Positions 51,729-61,266 of a stretch of DNA of 64,000 nucleotides are shown here, one piece after another. The stretch is from NCBI RefSeq assembly GCF_965200405.1, contig NZ_OZ241356.1, forward strand, positions 310,001 to 374,000, read 5' to 3'. The position numbers were made by a program, and so were the translations under genes. The DNA is from Glacieibacterium sp965200405 (GTDB lineage: Bacteria > Pseudomonadota > Alphaproteobacteria > Sphingomonadales > Sphingomonadaceae). Each line of letters starts with the position of its first letter. The stretch's first letter is position 1. The notes beneath the pieces were generated by a model, which searched no databases, was not told the DNA's origin, and was given only the letters and a program-made list of their open reading frames with translations.

Positions 51729-52820
51729 TCAGGTCTCCGGAACCGGCTGCGGCGCGCGGCGCAACGCCACCACGACCAGCAGCGGGACGACGTAGATCAG
51801 GATCAGCGCCCAGGCGAGCGCGCGGTACCCCGAGGCGATCAAGGTAACCAGCCCGACCCGCTCGGCGATCAGCATGCAGGGCACCAGCAGCGCCAGTGCC
51901 GCCAGCGCGCGCACCAGTGGGCTGAGCGTGATCCGCCGGGCGCGGGCGACGCGCTCGTTGATCGCATGGACCGCGCCGGTGCCGCTCTCGAGCAGCGCGG
52001 CGAAGATCATCGCCTGGAACATCAGGTGAAAGACCGGGTGGCCGAGGCGGACGAGGATATAGTCGGAGGGCAGCACCGAGGCCGCGATCTCGGGCAGGAA
52101 GGCAGTCATCGCGACGAAGAACAGCAACGCCGGCAGCATCGCCAGCGGTCCAGCGACCAGCCCGGCGACCACCGCATCGCGGCCGCTGCGGAAGTGGCGC
52201 GTCACCGGCAGGACGATCACCGCGCCGATGACGTTGTACCCGGCATAGGTCAGCCCGCCCAGTGCCCAGTCGCCCGACGGCAGCGTCGCGAAGGCGGTAC
52301 CGATGCGGTCACCCACCCCGGCCAGCGCGAGGCCGAAGAAGATCGCATAGGTCGCGTACAGCAGCCCGGACACCCAGACGAAGACGCGCTCGACGCTGGC
52401 GTTACCGAATGCGACGCAGGCGATGATGCCGAACATCAGCGCCAAGGTGCCGACGGCCGGCGGAAGCCCCAGGGTGGCGGCGGCGATCGCCCCGGCCGCG
52501 GCGCCGAACACCGCGAGGATCAGGACGACGAATACCGCATAGGCGAGTTCGAACGCCACCCAGGCGCGGCCAAGCAACGCCTGGAAGAAATGGCGGTAAT
52601 CGCGCGCGCCGATCTTGTAGGCGAAGTGGAAGGTTGCCGCCGCGACGACCGCCCAGACGATCGTCGCGAGCAGCATCCCGGCCAGCCCGCCCCACGGGCC
52701 GGCGGGCAGGAAGAACTCTGCGATCTCGCGCCCCGTTGCATAACCGCCGCCGATGATCACCGCCTTGAATGCCAGTCCCGGCAGCAGGAAGCGTCGGAAG
52801 CGGTCGGCGGCGAGGCTCAT
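51729..52820 (-). CDS. YkvI-like membrane transporter
   Basis: A 363-residue integral membrane protein with about ten hydrophobic helices. The N-terminus LPGLAFKAVIIGGGYATGREIAEFF is typical of the YkvI family (APC-superfamily relatives), with the Gly-rich unwound helix expected in amino-acid carriers. Other segments are GGLTYAGYNVIGAVIVLPVTRHF and FQAMIFAALLESGTGAVHAINERV. It is coupled to the DUF1611 gene by an ATGA overlap. Import or export of an amino acid handled by the cluster is inferred. Confidence 0.8.
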   Translation of the reverse strand: MSLAADRFRRFLLPGLAFKAVIIGGGYATGREIAEFFLPAGPWGGLAGMLLATIVWAVVAAATFHFAYKIGARDYRHFFQALLGRAWVAFELAYAVFVVLILAVFGAAAGAIAAATLGLPPAVGTLALMFGIIACVAFGNASVERVFVWVSGLLYATYAIFFGLALAGVGDRIGTAFATLPSGDWALGGLTYAGYNVIGAVIVLPVTRHFRSGRDAVVAGLVAGPLAMLPALLFFVAMTAFLPEIAASVLPSDYILVRLGHPVFHLMFQAMIFAALLESGTGAVHAINERVARARRITLSPLVRALAALALLVPCMLIAERVGLVTLIASGYRALAWALILIYVVPLLVVVALRRAPQPVPET

Positions 52821-53872
52821 GCCTGGCAGGCGTCGAGGAGCCGCTGGAAGGCGGGACCGCCCCGGATCGGGTCGGCGACCGGCAAGCCGAGGCGGGCGCT
52901 GGTCGCGGCGATCAATTGCTCTGCCTCGTCCTCGGTCATGCCGGCCGTGTTCAGGCTGATGCCGACGCAGCGGATGGCCGGGTTGGTCAACTGGCCAAGC
53001 AGCACCGTGCGCTCGATCACCGTCTCGATCGACGGCAATGGATAGCCGGGGAAGCCCAGCACCGCCTCGCGTCCCGGCTGGTGGCAGACGACGAACAGGT
53101 CGGGCTGGCTGCCGTGCAGCAGCGCCAGCGATACCGGTGCATAGGCGGGGTGGTACAGCGAACCCTGGCCCTCGATGACGTCGAGGTGATCGGCATCTGC
53201 ATCGGGGCTGAGCAGTTCCGCCGCGCCGCTGGCAAAGTCGGCGACGACGGCGTCCAACGCGATGCCCTGCCCGGCGATCATGATCCCGGTTTGCCCGCTG
53301 GCCCTGAAGGTCGCGTCGACGCCGCGTTCGACCAGTCCGCGGGCAATGGCAAGGGCGGTGTATTTCTTGCCGAGCGCGCAGTCGGTGCCGACGGTCAGCA
53401 GGCGGCGGCCGGTGCGCTTGCGGCCGTTCGCCACCGGCAGGCTGGGCGGCGGCACGCGCAGGTCGATCAGCCGGCGTCCGCGGCGCGCTGCCAGTTCCCG
53501 CAGCGGCGTGATGCTGGTCAGCAGGACATGCATCCCGGCGACCAGGTCAAGTCCGGCGTCGAGCGCGGCGATCAGCTCGGGCATCCATGACACCGGGATC
53601 GCCCCGCCCGGGCTGGCGACACCGATAATCATCGAGCGCGCGCCCTGGGCCGCTGCCTCGGCCGGCGTCAGCCGCGGCAGGCCGGTGCTGACCGTGGCGG
53701 CCGGCAAGGACCACTCACCGAGGCAGCGGTCGCCCGCCCAGTCACGTAACCCGAAGGCAGTCTTGGCATAGCCCGGCTCGACCGTATCGCCCAGGAACAG
53801 CAGGTACGGCGACGGCAACGCGTGGATCGCGCCCACGCCGGTCTCGCGCTCCGGCAATGCTTGGCTGGCCAC
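52817..53872 (-). CDS. dgcN: DUF1611 protein, DgcN-like N-acetyltransferase of D-Glu metabolism
   Basis: A 351-residue protein starting at a GTG (53872). An N-terminal Rossmann-like half (ARSMIIGVASPGGAIPVSWMPELIAALDAGLDLVAGMH) is followed by a P-loop NTPase-like half: LLTVGTDCALGKKYTALAIARGL, and QTGIMIAGQGIALDAVVADFASG. This is DUF1611. A characterised member, DgcN, acts together with the racemase DgcA in D-glutamate catabolism. A dgcA-like gene lies in the same cluster at 57446, which supports the assignment. It follows the TonB receptor by 4 nt. Confidence 0.8.
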   Translation of the reverse strand: MASQALPERETGVGAIHALPSPYLLFLGDTVEPGYAKTAFGLRDWAGDRCLGEWSLPAATVSTGLPRLTPAEAAAQGARSMIIGVASPGGAIPVSWMPELIAALDAGLDLVAGMHVLLTSITPLRELAARRGRRLIDLRVPPPSLPVANGRKRTGRRLLTVGTDCALGKKYTALAIARGLVERGVDATFRASGQTGIMIAGQGIALDAVVADFASGAAELLSPDADADHLDVIEGQGSLYHPAYAPVSLALLHGSQPDLFVVCHQPGREAVLGFPGYPLPSIETVIERTVLLGQLTNPAIRCVGISLNTAGMTEDEAEQLIAATSARLGLPVADPIRGGPAFQRLLDACQA

Positions 53873-53876
53873 CGCC

Positions 53877-56120
53877 TTAGAAGCCGGCGCCGAACGTCAG
53901 CCCGATGGTGCGGGGCCGAATCACGCCGGTGCCGGTCGCGCCGCGCGGGAAGAAGCTTTCGACGACGCTGGTCTTGCCCGCCACGTTGCCGAGATTCTTG
54001 GCATAGGCCCCGATTGAGAAGCGCCCGAACTCGACGCCGGCGCGCAGGTCGGCCACCGCATAGGCCGGCAGGTTAGACCGGCCGCCATAGGCCGCCGTGT
54101 ATGCCGGGCTGAACAGTCCGGCCTGGTCGCCGAGATAGCGCAGCGAGGCGCCGACATAAGCGGTAGCGTTCGTGCCGACCGACCAGTCATAGTCGCCGTT
54201 CACCGACACCGACACCTTGGGCGAGAACGGCAGCCGGTCGCCCTTGCGCCCGCCGACGATCGGGTCGGTGTTCTCGGTCAGCTTGGCGTCGGTGTAGGCG
54301 CCGTTGATCGTCACCGCGAAGCCACGGGTCGGTCGCACCGTCGCGGTGAACTCGACACCGTCGCTGGTCGCCTTGCCGCCATTGGCGTTGACGCCGTACG
54401 CGCCGACCTGTGCCAGCAGCTGGATGTCGTCCCAGTCGATGTGGAACGCCGAAATGTCGATGCCAAAGCTGCGATCCGCGGTCTCCGCCTTCAGTCCGAG
54501 TTCGTAGTTGATCACGCTGTCGGACTTGTAGGTCTGTACCTCCGGGGGCGCGGTCGGCGGCACGATATTGGGTCCGCCGGGCCGGAAGCCCTTGGCGAAG
54601 CGGGCGTAGATCGACCCGGTGTCGCTGAACTTGAACTTCGGCGCCGCCGACCAGGTGAACACCTGCTCCTTGGAGGACGAGCTCAACTCCGCCGGTGCGA
54701 GCAGGCCGACGCCGTCCTGGTGCGCATTCTGGTTATTGCCGCTGTAGCGACCGCCCACCGTCAGGTCGAAGCGTGGCCCGAAGTGCAGCGTGCCATTGGC
54801 AAAGCCGGCAAACTCCTCGTAGCGCGAGGTCAACGCGCCGTCGAACAGCTGCGGCAGCCCGGCAAATGTGGTGAACGTGCCTGGATTATAGGCCTCGACT
54901 TGCTGGATGATCGCCGCCTTCTCGTGGTTGTAGTAGCCGCCGATCATCCATTCGAAGGTGTCGCTTTGCGGTGAGGCGAGCCTGAGTTCCTGGGTGAAGC
55001 GCTTGTTGTTGGTGTGCTGCGGCTCGGCCAGGTCGGCCGCGGGGCCGGTCGCATCGGTGTACAACCCGAGCAGGGAGCCGAAATATACCGTCAGGTCGTC
55101 GCGCAGCGACTCCTTAAGGGTGCTGTAGCTGGTCGAGGAGGTCAGCGTCGCGAAGCCCAGGTCGACGTCTAACGTACCGTTATAAAGGCGATAGGCGACG
55201 TCGGTGTACTCGGGGACGAAGCGCGACTGGACGTTGCGCGTGATAGTGCGCAGGGTCCGCGGATCGCTTTCGACAACCGCGGAGGCATTCGAGTCCAGGT
55301 TTTGTACGATCGCGGTAAGGCGCAGCGAGACGGCGGTCGACGGCTTGAACAGCGCCGAGACGCGGCCGCCATAGCTTTTGCTGTCATTGATATTCTTGGC
55401 GATGTCGGAGCCGCCGAGACCTGTCGAGTCGATGAAACCGCCAAACTTCCTATAGAAACCGGAGGCACGCACCGCTAGGTTCGAGGTCAGCGGCACGTTG
55501 ACCAGCGCCGAGCCCATGTACGACAGGTCGCCGCCTTCGACAGTCTCGACGCTGGCGCGACTGCGCGATTCGATCCGGTCGAAGTCCGGCGCGTTGGTGA
55601 CGAACTTGACCACGCCGCTCAGCGAGCTGGCACCGTACAGCGTCCCCTGTGGACCGCGCAGCACTTCGACCCGCGCCATGTCGAACGTGTCCAGCTCGCC
55701 CGCGAGGATGGCGCCGTTCGCCAGCCCCGACGAAGATCCGAACGGCGTTTCATCGACATAGGTTGAGACCGTGGCGGCGGTGCCGCCTGTGTTGACGCCC
55801 CGCAGGATGAGGCGCGCCTCGCCGGGATTGCTTTGCGAGATCTGCAAGCCCGGAACCAGCTTGGCATAGTCTTGGAAGCTGAATGCCTGCTGACGCTCCA
55901 GCGTCTCACCGCGCACGACGGAAATCGACTGCGGCACGTCGATCAGCGCCTCGGCACGCTTTTGCGCGGTGACGACGATGTCGCTCGATTGGTAATCACC
56001 AGCGTCGGTGTTGGCGGCGGCAATCTGCGTGTTCGATGCGACCTGTGCCGCGACCGGGCTATTGACGAGCAATGCGCCGATTACGCTCGAAACCGACAAA
56101 CCCAGCCGAACCGCATTCAT
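53877..56120 (-). CDS. TonB-dependent outer-membrane receptor
   Basis: A 747-residue receptor from the ATG at 56120. Signal peptide MNAVRLGLSVSSVIGALLVNSPVAAQ and TonB box SSDIVVTAQKR. The plug contains IDVPQSISVVRGETLERQQAFSFQDYAKLVPGLQI in outline and RVEVLRGPQGTLYGASSLSGVVKFVTN. The barrel ends TIGLTFGAGF with a terminal Phe. The plug wording is of the broad iron-siderophore/carbohydrate group, but the operon (peptide permease, D-Glu enzymes) points to peptides or amino-acid derivatives. A perfect 12-bp palindrome lies 20 nt upstream of the start. Confidence 0.9.
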   Translation of the reverse strand: MNAVRLGLSVSSVIGALLVNSPVAAQVASNTQIAAANTDAGDYQSSDIVVTAQKRAEALIDVPQSISVVRGETLERQQAFSFQDYAKLVPGLQISQSNPGEARLILRGVNTGGTAATVSTYVDETPFGSSSGLANGAILAGELDTFDMARVEVLRGPQGTLYGASSLSGVVKFVTNAPDFDRIESRSRASVETVEGGDLSYMGSALVNVPLTSNLAVRASGFYRKFGGFIDSTGLGGSDIAKNINDSKSYGGRVSALFKPSTAVSLRLTAIVQNLDSNASAVVESDPRTLRTITRNVQSRFVPEYTDVAYRLYNGTLDVDLGFATLTSSTSYSTLKESLRDDLTVYFGSLLGLYTDATGPAADLAEPQHTNNKRFTQELRLASPQSDTFEWMIGGYYNHEKAAIIQQVEAYNPGTFTTFAGLPQLFDGALTSRYEEFAGFANGTLHFGPRFDLTVGGRYSGNNQNAHQDGVGLLAPAELSSSSKEQVFTWSAAPKFKFSDTGSIYARFAKGFRPGGPNIVPPTAPPEVQTYKSDSVINYELGLKAETADRSFGIDISAFHIDWDDIQLLAQVGAYGVNANGGKATSDGVEFTATVRPTRGFAVTINGAYTDAKLTENTDPIVGGRKGDRLPFSPKVSVSVNGDYDWSVGTNATAYVGASLRYLGDQAGLFSPAYTAAYGGRSNLPAYAVADLRAGVEFGRFSIGAYAKNLGNVAGKTSVVESFFPRGATGTGVIRPRTIGLTFGAGF

Positions 56121-56140
56121 CGAGACGCTCCCAATCGAAA

Positions 56141-56152
56141 TAATCATGATTA
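56141..56152. promoter_or_regulatory. 12-bp perfect palindrome upstream of TonB receptor
   Basis: TAATCATGATTA lies in the 60-nt gap between the POT permease stop (56181) and the TonB receptor start (56120). It is in an AT-rich patch. It might be a regulator site giving the receptor separate control inside the cluster. No partner protein can be named. Confidence 0.35.
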
Positions 56153-56180
56153 CGCATCATTTGTCCCAATCAGAGAACAG

Positions 56181-57449
56181 TCAATCCGATTTAGCAACTC
56201 CCGTCTTTTCTTCGAAGCGCTGTGTCATCAAGAGCATGATTCCGGCCAGCGCGGCGATCGCAGCGAGGATCACGAAGAAACCGCCGTGCGTCGTGCCGGT
56301 CCATAGCGTGCCGACGACCCCCGCCGCGAGACTGCCGGCGAAGGTCGCCAGAAACCAGGCGGCGACGGTGGTGGCGCCGTGGCCACGCGGGGCCAGCCGG
56401 GCGAACATCCCCAGGCCGGTCGGCAGGATGTGCAACTCGCCGAACGTCAGCACGACGAAGAACAGCACCAGCCACAGCCAATGCGCCGGGCCACCGATCG
56501 CCTCGACCGCGGCGAGCATCAGATAGGCGCCGGCGACGATCGCCGCACCCAGTGCCATGCGCCGTGCCGGCCGCTCCGGCACTCCCGCCAGCGCGCGTCG
56601 CCGCCACCAGATCAGCAGTGGTGGCGTCATCACCATGACCAGCAGTGGATTGAGCGACTGGAACCAGGTCATCGGGATGACCGCGCTGCCGACGCGGCGG
56701 TCGACGCCGACATCGGCCCACAGCGCCAGCGTGTTGCCGACCTGTTCATAGGCACCGCGAAACACCGTCACCGACAGCCCGATTGCCAGCAACACCAGCA
56801 CGACGTTGCGTGCGAACTTCGCCCGCGGCTCTTGGGCCGTTGCGACCGGCTCTGCCGCCGCCTGCGAAGGCAGGTAACGCTGCCCCCAAATGTAGATCGC
56901 CAGTCCGCCGAGCATGCCGATACCGGCTGCGCCGAAACCGTAGTGCCAGCCGAAGACCTCGCCGAGCGTCCCGCAGATCAGCGGCGCCAGGAACCCGCCG
57001 ATGTTCACGCCGACGTAATAGACGTTGTACGCCGAGCCGGCGCGCGTATCGCCGGGCCGGTATAGGTCGCCGATCTGGCTGGGCAGGCTGGGCAGGAACA
57101 GGCCGTTGCCAATCGCGATGGTGACCAGCGCAGGATAGAAGAGCGCCTCCGACGCCATCATGAAATGGCCGGCCGCCATGATCGAGCCGCCGATCAGGAT
57201 GGCGTTCCGCTTGCCCAGGAACCGGTCCGCGATGACGCCACCGACGATCGGCGTGAAATAGGCGCAGGCGGTATAGGCGCCATAGACCAGCGAGGCGCTG
57301 CCCTGGCTCATCAACAGCTGCTTGGTCATGTAGTAAACCAGCAGCGCGCGCATGCCGTAGTAGGAGAACTGCTCCCACATGTTGGTCAGGAACAGGATGG
57401 TCAGTCCGCGCGGATGACCGAACCAGCTCGGCTCCTCCGCGGTGGTCAT
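56181..57449 (-). CDS. POT/PTR family peptide permease (MFS)
   Basis: A 422-residue membrane protein from the ATG at 57449, which overlaps the stop of the epimerase gene. It has 12 predicted helices. The PTR signature is clear: MWEQFSYYGMRALLVYYMTKQL at the N-terminus (key EQFSYYGMRALLVYY) and YFTPIVGGVIADRFLGKRNAILIGG. GVNIGGFLAPLICGTLGE follows. It couples proton flow to uptake of di- and tripeptides across the inner membrane. Context suggests peptides containing D-residues. Confidence 0.9.
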   Translation of the reverse strand: MTTAEEPSWFGHPRGLTILFLTNMWEQFSYYGMRALLVYYMTKQLLMSQGSASLVYGAYTACAYFTPIVGGVIADRFLGKRNAILIGGSIMAAGHFMMASEALFYPALVTIAIGNGLFLPSLPSQIGDLYRPGDTRAGSAYNVYYVGVNIGGFLAPLICGTLGEVFGWHYGFGAAGIGMLGGLAIYIWGQRYLPSQAAAEPVATAQEPRAKFARNVVLVLLAIGLSVTVFRGAYEQVGNTLALWADVGVDRRVGSAVIPMTWFQSLNPLLVMVMTPPLLIWWRRRALAGVPERPARRMALGAAIVAGAYLMLAAVEAIGGPAHWLWLVLFFVVLTFGELHILPTGLGMFARLAPRGHGATTVAAWFLATFAGSLAAGVVGTLWTGTTHGGFFVILAAIAALAGIMLLMTQRFEEKTGVAKSD

Positions 57450-58453
57450 GCGGCGGCTCGACCGGACCCCCAGACCTCGGGACCGACGTCGAGCAGACCG
57501 TCGGCGTAGACCGCGCTCGGGACATGGTCCTCGACCAAAAAGGTCGGGCCATCGAGATCGACGAGGTCCGCCACCTGCCCGAGGATGAAGCCAGGCGCCG
57601 TCGCCAGGCTCGTGCCGATCATCGTGCCGACCATGACGCCAAGCCCGAGCCGCCGGGCCTCGGCCGCCATCAGCAGGCCCTCGGTCAGGCCGCCGCACTT
57701 GTCGAGCTTAATATTGACGACGTCGAAGCGGCCCTTTGCGTCCGCCAAGTCGACCAGCGACAACAGGCTCTCGTCGCCCGCGATCGGGATCGGCGAGCTG
57801 AAGCCCTGGAGTTCGGCGTCATGGCCCCGGGCGAGCGGCTGCTCCAGCAACGAGATATCGTACTGACGCAGCCCGGCGATCAGGCGTTCCAGATCGGCGC
57901 GGACAAAGCCCTGGTTGCCGTCGACGCCCAGCCAGACTTCGGGGCGCGCTGCACGGATCGCGGCGACACGCTCGAGGTCGAGATCGACGTCGCCGGTCAG
58001 CTTTATCTTGAGCGACTTTGCGCCGACATAGCTGGTAGCCTTGGCTGCCATCACCTCGGGAGTATCGGCGCTCACGGTGAAGGTCGTGACCAGCGGCCGC
58101 GTTCCTTCGAGCCCGGCAAGGGCCCAGACCGGCTGGCCCGAACGTGCTGACTCCAGCTCCCACAGCGCGGCATCGACGGCGTTGCGTGCGCCACCGGGCG
58201 GCATGACGTGGCGCAGCTCCTCCCGCGTCGGCCCGGCCTCGATTGCTGACCGCGCTGTCTCGATCGCCGCGCGCATGTTGGCGAAATCGTCGCCGAGATA
58301 ATAGGCGCCTGCCGCCTCACCGCGGCCCCGATGCGAGCCGTCGTCGAGCGTCACTACCAGCACGTCGGCGGAGTCGAAGACATAGCCCGAGATGCGGAAT
58401 GGCTGCGCCAGCCGAAGCGTCCGGGTGACGACTTCGATCGAGAGGCGCGACAT
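57446..58453 (-). CDS. dgcA: Enolase-superfamily epimerase, DgcA-like (L-Ala-D/L-Glu or N-acetyl-Glu racemase)
   Basis: A 335-residue enzyme from the ATG at 58453 (TGATG overlap with the hydrolase stop). It has the muconate-lactonizing-type fold. SLKIKLTG supplies the KxK base. WLGVDGNQGF, LLEQPLARG and IAGDESLLSL carry the three metal ligands Asp, Glu and Asp/Glu. VNIKLDKCGGLTEGL provides the second Lys. Subfamily wording (MPPGGARNAVDAALWELESAR) fits dipeptide epimerases such as YcjG and N-acetyl-D-Glu racemase DgcA. It converts D- to L-configured Glu derivatives or dipeptides. Confidence 0.87.
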   Translation of the reverse strand: MSRLSIEVVTRTLRLAQPFRISGYVFDSADVLVVTLDDGSHRGRGEAAGAYYLGDDFANMRAAIETARSAIEAGPTREELRHVMPPGGARNAVDAALWELESARSGQPVWALAGLEGTRPLVTTFTVSADTPEVMAAKATSYVGAKSLKIKLTGDVDLDLERVAAIRAARPEVWLGVDGNQGFVRADLERLIAGLRQYDISLLEQPLARGHDAELQGFSSPIPIAGDESLLSLVDLADAKGRFDVVNIKLDKCGGLTEGLLMAAEARRLGLGVMVGTMIGTSLATAPGFILGQVADLVDLDGPTFLVEDHVPSAVYADGLLDVGPEVWGSGRAAA

Positions 58454-60450
58454 CAGTAATCCACCGTCATGGCTAGCAGGCTGTAGGTCGAGGCGACGTA
58501 GAGCACGATCAGCGTCGCGAGCAGGACCAGCACGCTCCACAGCTTGCGGGTCCAGCGCCGCCCGTCGCGCCAGGTCAGCCAGGCGTTCCAAGCGGCGATG
58601 CCCACCGCCCCGACGAAGATGACCGCGCCGGCGATCTGGAGCAGCCACAGCCACAGGCTGGCACTGGCGTTGAGATTGCTGACATCGGCGAACAGCACCG
58701 ACAACAGGGTCGCCCATCCGACGAGGACACCCAGCACCAGCAGCGCCATGATCCGAGTTGCGCGATAGGCTTTGAGCGCAGCGCCGGTGACCGCGATCCG
58801 GGCACCGTAGTTGCGCCGGATCAGCCAGCCGACCGGCCAGTAGAGGAAGGTCAGCAGCAGGATGCCAAGGCTCGCGTACATCGCCGGCATCAGCCAGCCG
58901 GCGGAGCGCGCCGCGGGCACGCGGTCATAGACCATGAACGGCGAGATCATGTCGAAGCTCCAGCGCACCGGCTTGCCGTCGACAAGCTTGGCCGCCAGCC
59001 GGTCGTGGCCGTTGCGGTCGCGCCAGACGAAGGGCGCGATCTCGTCCCAATGCTGGACCGCACCGCCGGGCCCCTTTAGCGACGGGATGACCAGCTCGCC
59101 CTTGTCGTCGACGCTGATATTGACCTGGCCGACCAGGTTGAGAATGTTGATGAAGTTGGTCACCGATCGGCGACTGACTTCCCAATGGCCGACCATCGCC
59201 TTGGCGTGCTCGCGAGCGGTGGCGGCATCGACACGGCCGTCGCGGATGGTCGAGGGGAAGTAACGGTCGGCGAAATCCTGGAACAGCTGGGCCCGGACGA
59301 CGTGTGCGGCGCCCTCACGCCCGGCGCTGTTGAAGGAAACGTAGAACCCGACCCCGTCCTTCATGAACAGATGCAGCGAGGTGTGGAAATTATTGGTGTC
59401 GCCAAGGTGCGCGATGACCTCGCGGCCGTTGATGTTGGTCTCGAAAAAGCCGAGCTCCATGCGGTTGAGCGGCGGGATCAGCGACATCGGATCGACCCGG
59501 TCGAGCGGGCTGTCGTGCATGATAGCCGCAGTCTCGGGCTTCAGGATGCCGCGCCCCTGCTGGAGATGCGAGATCATGAAGCGCGCCATGTCGAGGCCCG
59601 AGGCGGACAGCGAGCCGGCCGGGGCCGGCCCGACGAACTCGAAGCCCAGGGGCGGTTGCGAGGCACGCTCATAACCAACCGCCATATCGGCTTGCAGCGC
59701 CTTGGGCAGCGGCTGCCGGAAGCTGGAGTTCTTCATGCCTAGCGGCGCGAAGATGCGCTGCTCGACGTAATCGTCGAAGGGCATGCCCGAGACGCGCTGC
59801 ACCATGTACCCCGCCAGCGCCGTCGCCCAGTTGGAATAGTCGGGCGTCGTGCCGGCATCGAAGATCCGCGTCGGCACCCAGGTCTTGAGATACGCCTCCA
59901 GCGACATGTTGATCTTGGGGTCGTAGAAAATGATGTTCTTGAGAACCTCTTCGAAGCCGCCGGTATGCGTCATGATCTGGCGCAGGGTCACCGGCTTGCC
60001 GTTGCGCGGCGGTATCTTGAAGTCGAGATACCTGTTCACGTCGGTGTCGAGGTCGAGCTTGCCGGCCTCGACCTGCTGCATCACCGCGGTCCAGGTGACG
60101 AGCTTCGAGGTCGAGCCTGGGCGGAACAGGGTGCGTGCTGGGTCGACCGGGCGGCGCTTGGCGACATCGGCATAGCCATAGCCGCGCGCTGCGATGACCT
60201 GGCCGTCCTTGACCACAGTCACCACCGCCCCGGCGATGTCGCCGTTGTGCAGCGCGTACGGCAGGTAGCCGTCGAGCCAGGCGCCGACATCAGTGCTGTT
60301 GAGCTCGTGACTGCCCGCCGGCACAGGCGTCGGCGGCGCGGCAAGGACGGGTGTCGGGGTGACCACGGCGGTCGGCGTGACCGGCACCTGTGCCAGCACC
60401 GCGCTGCCGAACAGGGCGGCTGCTAGGACGATCAATCTTCCTACGCGCAT
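58453..60450 (-). CDS. Serine hydrolase (class C beta-lactamase fold) with C-terminal membrane helices
   Basis: A 665-residue protein from the ATG at 60450. Signal peptide MRVGRLIVLAAALFGSAVLAQ, then a Pro/Thr/Val-rich linker. The SxxK is in FRPGSTSKLVTWTAVMQQVEAGKLDLDTDVNRYL (key GSTSKLVTW), and YSN is in DYSNWATALAGY. The C-terminal 170 residues contain several membrane helices. It is paralogous to the product at 48131 over the whole length, including the helices. It is first in the minus-strand cluster and divergent from the XRE-cupin regulator. Confidence 0.88.
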   Translation of the reverse strand: MRVGRLIVLAAALFGSAVLAQVPVTPTAVVTPTPVLAAPPTPVPAGSHELNSTDVGAWLDGYLPYALHNGDIAGAVVTVVKDGQVIAARGYGYADVAKRRPVDPARTLFRPGSTSKLVTWTAVMQQVEAGKLDLDTDVNRYLDFKIPPRNGKPVTLRQIMTHTGGFEEVLKNIIFYDPKINMSLEAYLKTWVPTRIFDAGTTPDYSNWATALAGYMVQRVSGMPFDDYVEQRIFAPLGMKNSSFRQPLPKALQADMAVGYERASQPPLGFEFVGPAPAGSLSASGLDMARFMISHLQQGRGILKPETAAIMHDSPLDRVDPMSLIPPLNRMELGFFETNINGREVIAHLGDTNNFHTSLHLFMKDGVGFYVSFNSAGREGAAHVVRAQLFQDFADRYFPSTIRDGRVDAATAREHAKAMVGHWEVSRRSVTNFINILNLVGQVNISVDDKGELVIPSLKGPGGAVQHWDEIAPFVWRDRNGHDRLAAKLVDGKPVRWSFDMISPFMVYDRVPAARSAGWLMPAMYASLGILLLTFLYWPVGWLIRRNYGARIAVTGAALKAYRATRIMALLVLGVLVGWATLLSVLFADVSNLNASASLWLWLLQIAGAVIFVGAVGIAAWNAWLTWRDGRRWTRKLWSVLVLLATLIVLYVASTYSLLAMTVDY

Positions 60451-60570
60451 CGACGTCACTCCTTGGGCATTGCCGAAGCGCCCAATCACCTATAAACAAG
60501 ATGAAAGGTTCGGATTAAGACATAGTGATCCGGATCGGAGAATTGGTCAACACGGCCTGAAAGGAATTTC

Positions 60571-61266
60571 GTGGCGACAGTTCCGCCTACCTTGGGTGCG
60601 CTGCTCCGCGGCCTGAGATCGCGTGAGGGGCTGACCCTCAAGGAGATGAGCGCCAAGAGCGGCATCCCGGTCTCGACCCTATCCAAGATCGAGCATGACC
60701 GGCTCACCCTCACCTACGACAAGCTACAATCGCTGGCGCAGCGCCTGGGCCTGCGGCTGTCGGAACTGTTTTCCGAGACAGAGGACGGCCCGGTCCAGCC
60801 GGTCACGGCGCGGCGCAGCCTTGGCGACATGGCGCGCTCGGTTCGCGTCGAGACGCCGAACTACGACTATTACTATCTGTGCACCGAACTGCGGCGGAAA
60901 CGGATGATCCCGGTCATCACCAAGATCCGCGCTCGTTCTGCCGAGCAGTTCGGCGCGCTCGTCCGCCACAGTGGCGAGGAATTCCTGTACGTGCTGAGCG
61001 GCAAGGTCGTCGTCCAGACCGAGTTCTACGATCCGGTGACGCTGGAGCCGGGCCAGGCGCTGTACATCGACTCGAGCATGGGCCACGCCTATCTCGCGGC
61101 GCAAGACTGCGAAGAAGCGGAAGTGCTGGCGGTGATGTCCAGTGCAGAGGAGGAATTGATGGAATCCCTGCTGACGCTTCACGAGGAACGACGCCACGGC
61201 GGCGAAGCGGTGAACGAGAACACGCCGCCGTCGCTCGGCCAGCGCCGCACGGGGCGCAGCCGTTGA
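60571..61266 (+). CDS. XRE-family regulator with cupin domain
   Basis: A 231-residue regulator starting at a GTG with AAGGAA upstream. Residues 9-65 form an XRE helix-turn-helix (LRGLRSREGLTLKEMSAKSGIPVSTLSKIEHDRLTLTYDKLQSLAQRLG in outline). Residues 125-195 form a cupin (RHSGEEFLYVLSGKVVVQTE, LEPGQALYIDSSMGHAYLA). Regulators of this architecture usually sense small molecules and control neighbouring catabolic genes, so it probably controls the divergent hydrolase operon and its own operon. Its stop overlaps the TTG start of the dipeptidase. Confidence 0.88.
   Translation: MATVPPTLGALLRGLRSREGLTLKEMSAKSGIPVSTLSKIEHDRLTLTYDKLQSLAQRLGLRLSELFSETEDGPVQPVTARRSLGDMARSVRVETPNYDYYYLCTELRRKRMIPVITKIRARSAEQFGALVRHSGEEFLYVLSGKVVVQTEFYDPVTLEPGQALYIDSSMGHAYLAAQDCEEAEVLAVMSSAEEELMESLLTLHEERRHGGEAVNENTPPSLGQRRTGRSR

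Noticed and set aside
50724..53045. 773-codon plus-strand frame opposite the hydrolase, YkvI and DUF1611 genes
   Set aside because: Asp/Arg/Gln/Gly-rich low-complexity translation spanning three well-supported minus-strand genes; a shadow.
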